The notes beneath the pieces were generated by a model. It searched no databases, was not told where the DNA came from, and saw nothing but the letters and a program-made list of their open reading frames with translations. From assembly GCA_012295275.1 (NCBI GenBank), contig CM022672.1, positions 21,509,128 to 21,573,127 on the forward strand: 64,000 nt of DNA, read 5' to 3'. Every line of letters begins with the position of its first letter. Position 1 is the stretch's first letter. The stretch comes from Chrysomallon squamiferum (Eukaryota > Mollusca > Gastropoda > Neomphalida > Peltospiridae). Made by a program: the position numbers and the translations under genes. Shown here in pieces: positions 63,761 to 64,000 of this stretch.

Positions 63761-64000
63761 TGGAGAGATGTAATGAGAGAGAACGACAAAGTGAAAGATA
63801 GAAAAAGAGAAATAGAGATGTCTGCGTGTGAGAAAAAACAATACAAACGAGCGGTCTAATTTATAATCTGTTGATATCTGTAATCACAGATTCCAAGTCA
63901 AAAAATTTCTGTATCCCATTCCTTGACCGATAGTAATACACAGAAATCAATAATTAAATCATAATACTTAATATTATTTAACAAATTCATAATACTAATA

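Larger units (their letters stand above)
58601..64000. other. Gene-poor right end
   Basis: Apart from the orphan open frame at 60982-61199 no coding region is supportable. The stretch holds microsatellites ((AAAT)n 59164-59205, (CA)n 59341-59391 and 60040-60100, (AAT)n 63033-63078, (TG)n 63717-63760), one MITE-like element and two sets of segmental duplications. Confidence 0.55.

Overview
This is a eukaryotic, strongly AT-rich (roughly 70% A+T by eye) genomic window with multi-exon genes, GT-AG introns and very many microsatellites. The gene content fits a mollusc. The three tandem small secreted proteins on the right resemble the beta-microseminoprotein family, which in squid includes an egg-capsule contact pheromone, so I infer a coleoid cephalopod. 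That is inference; no rRNA, tRNA or mitochondrial marker is present to prove it.

Left block (about 4.9-43.5 kb): four housekeeping or DNA-repair genes, alternating in strand. ELMOD3 (minus, 11 coding exons, 614 aa) is an ELMO-domain GAP. MRPS18C (plus, 5 exons, 187 aa) is mitoribosomal protein mS18c. An unusual gene (minus, 16 exons) joins a polynucleotide-kinase-like P-loop domain, a degenerate HAD-phosphatase-like domain and a C-terminus like the NHEJ regulator CYREN/MRI, including a Ku-binding motif. HELQ (plus, 19 exons, 1127 aa) is a superfamily 2 DNA-repair helicase. All splice phases of ELMOD3, MRPS18C and HELQ close into full reading frames. The kinase/CYREN gene closes except for one single-base frameshift in a homopolymer. 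ELMOD3/MRPS18C and kinase-CYREN/HELQ are each divergent pairs; MRPS18C and the kinase-CYREN gene converge. MRPS18C and HELQ are direct neighbours in human, so this is old linkage with one gene between them here.

Right block (about 45.8-58.0 kb): three tandem minus-strand genes, each with three coding exons in the same phases, a signal peptide and ten cysteines. They are beta-microseminoprotein-like proteins of 123, 118 and 110 aa. No other gene is supported to 64 kb.

Repeats: one degenerate Tc1/mariner transposon sits in an ELMOD3 intron. Three shorter palindrome-ended elements are proposed. HELQ introns carry tandem duplications that copy its own splice sites and a 40-bp tandem array. Near 53-54 kb there is a nested inverted-repeat complex, and near 60-63 kb diverged segmental duplications. 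Long (CA)n, (GA)n, (AAT)n, (AAAT)n and (ATGT)n arrays fill much of the right half and create many spurious ORFs.
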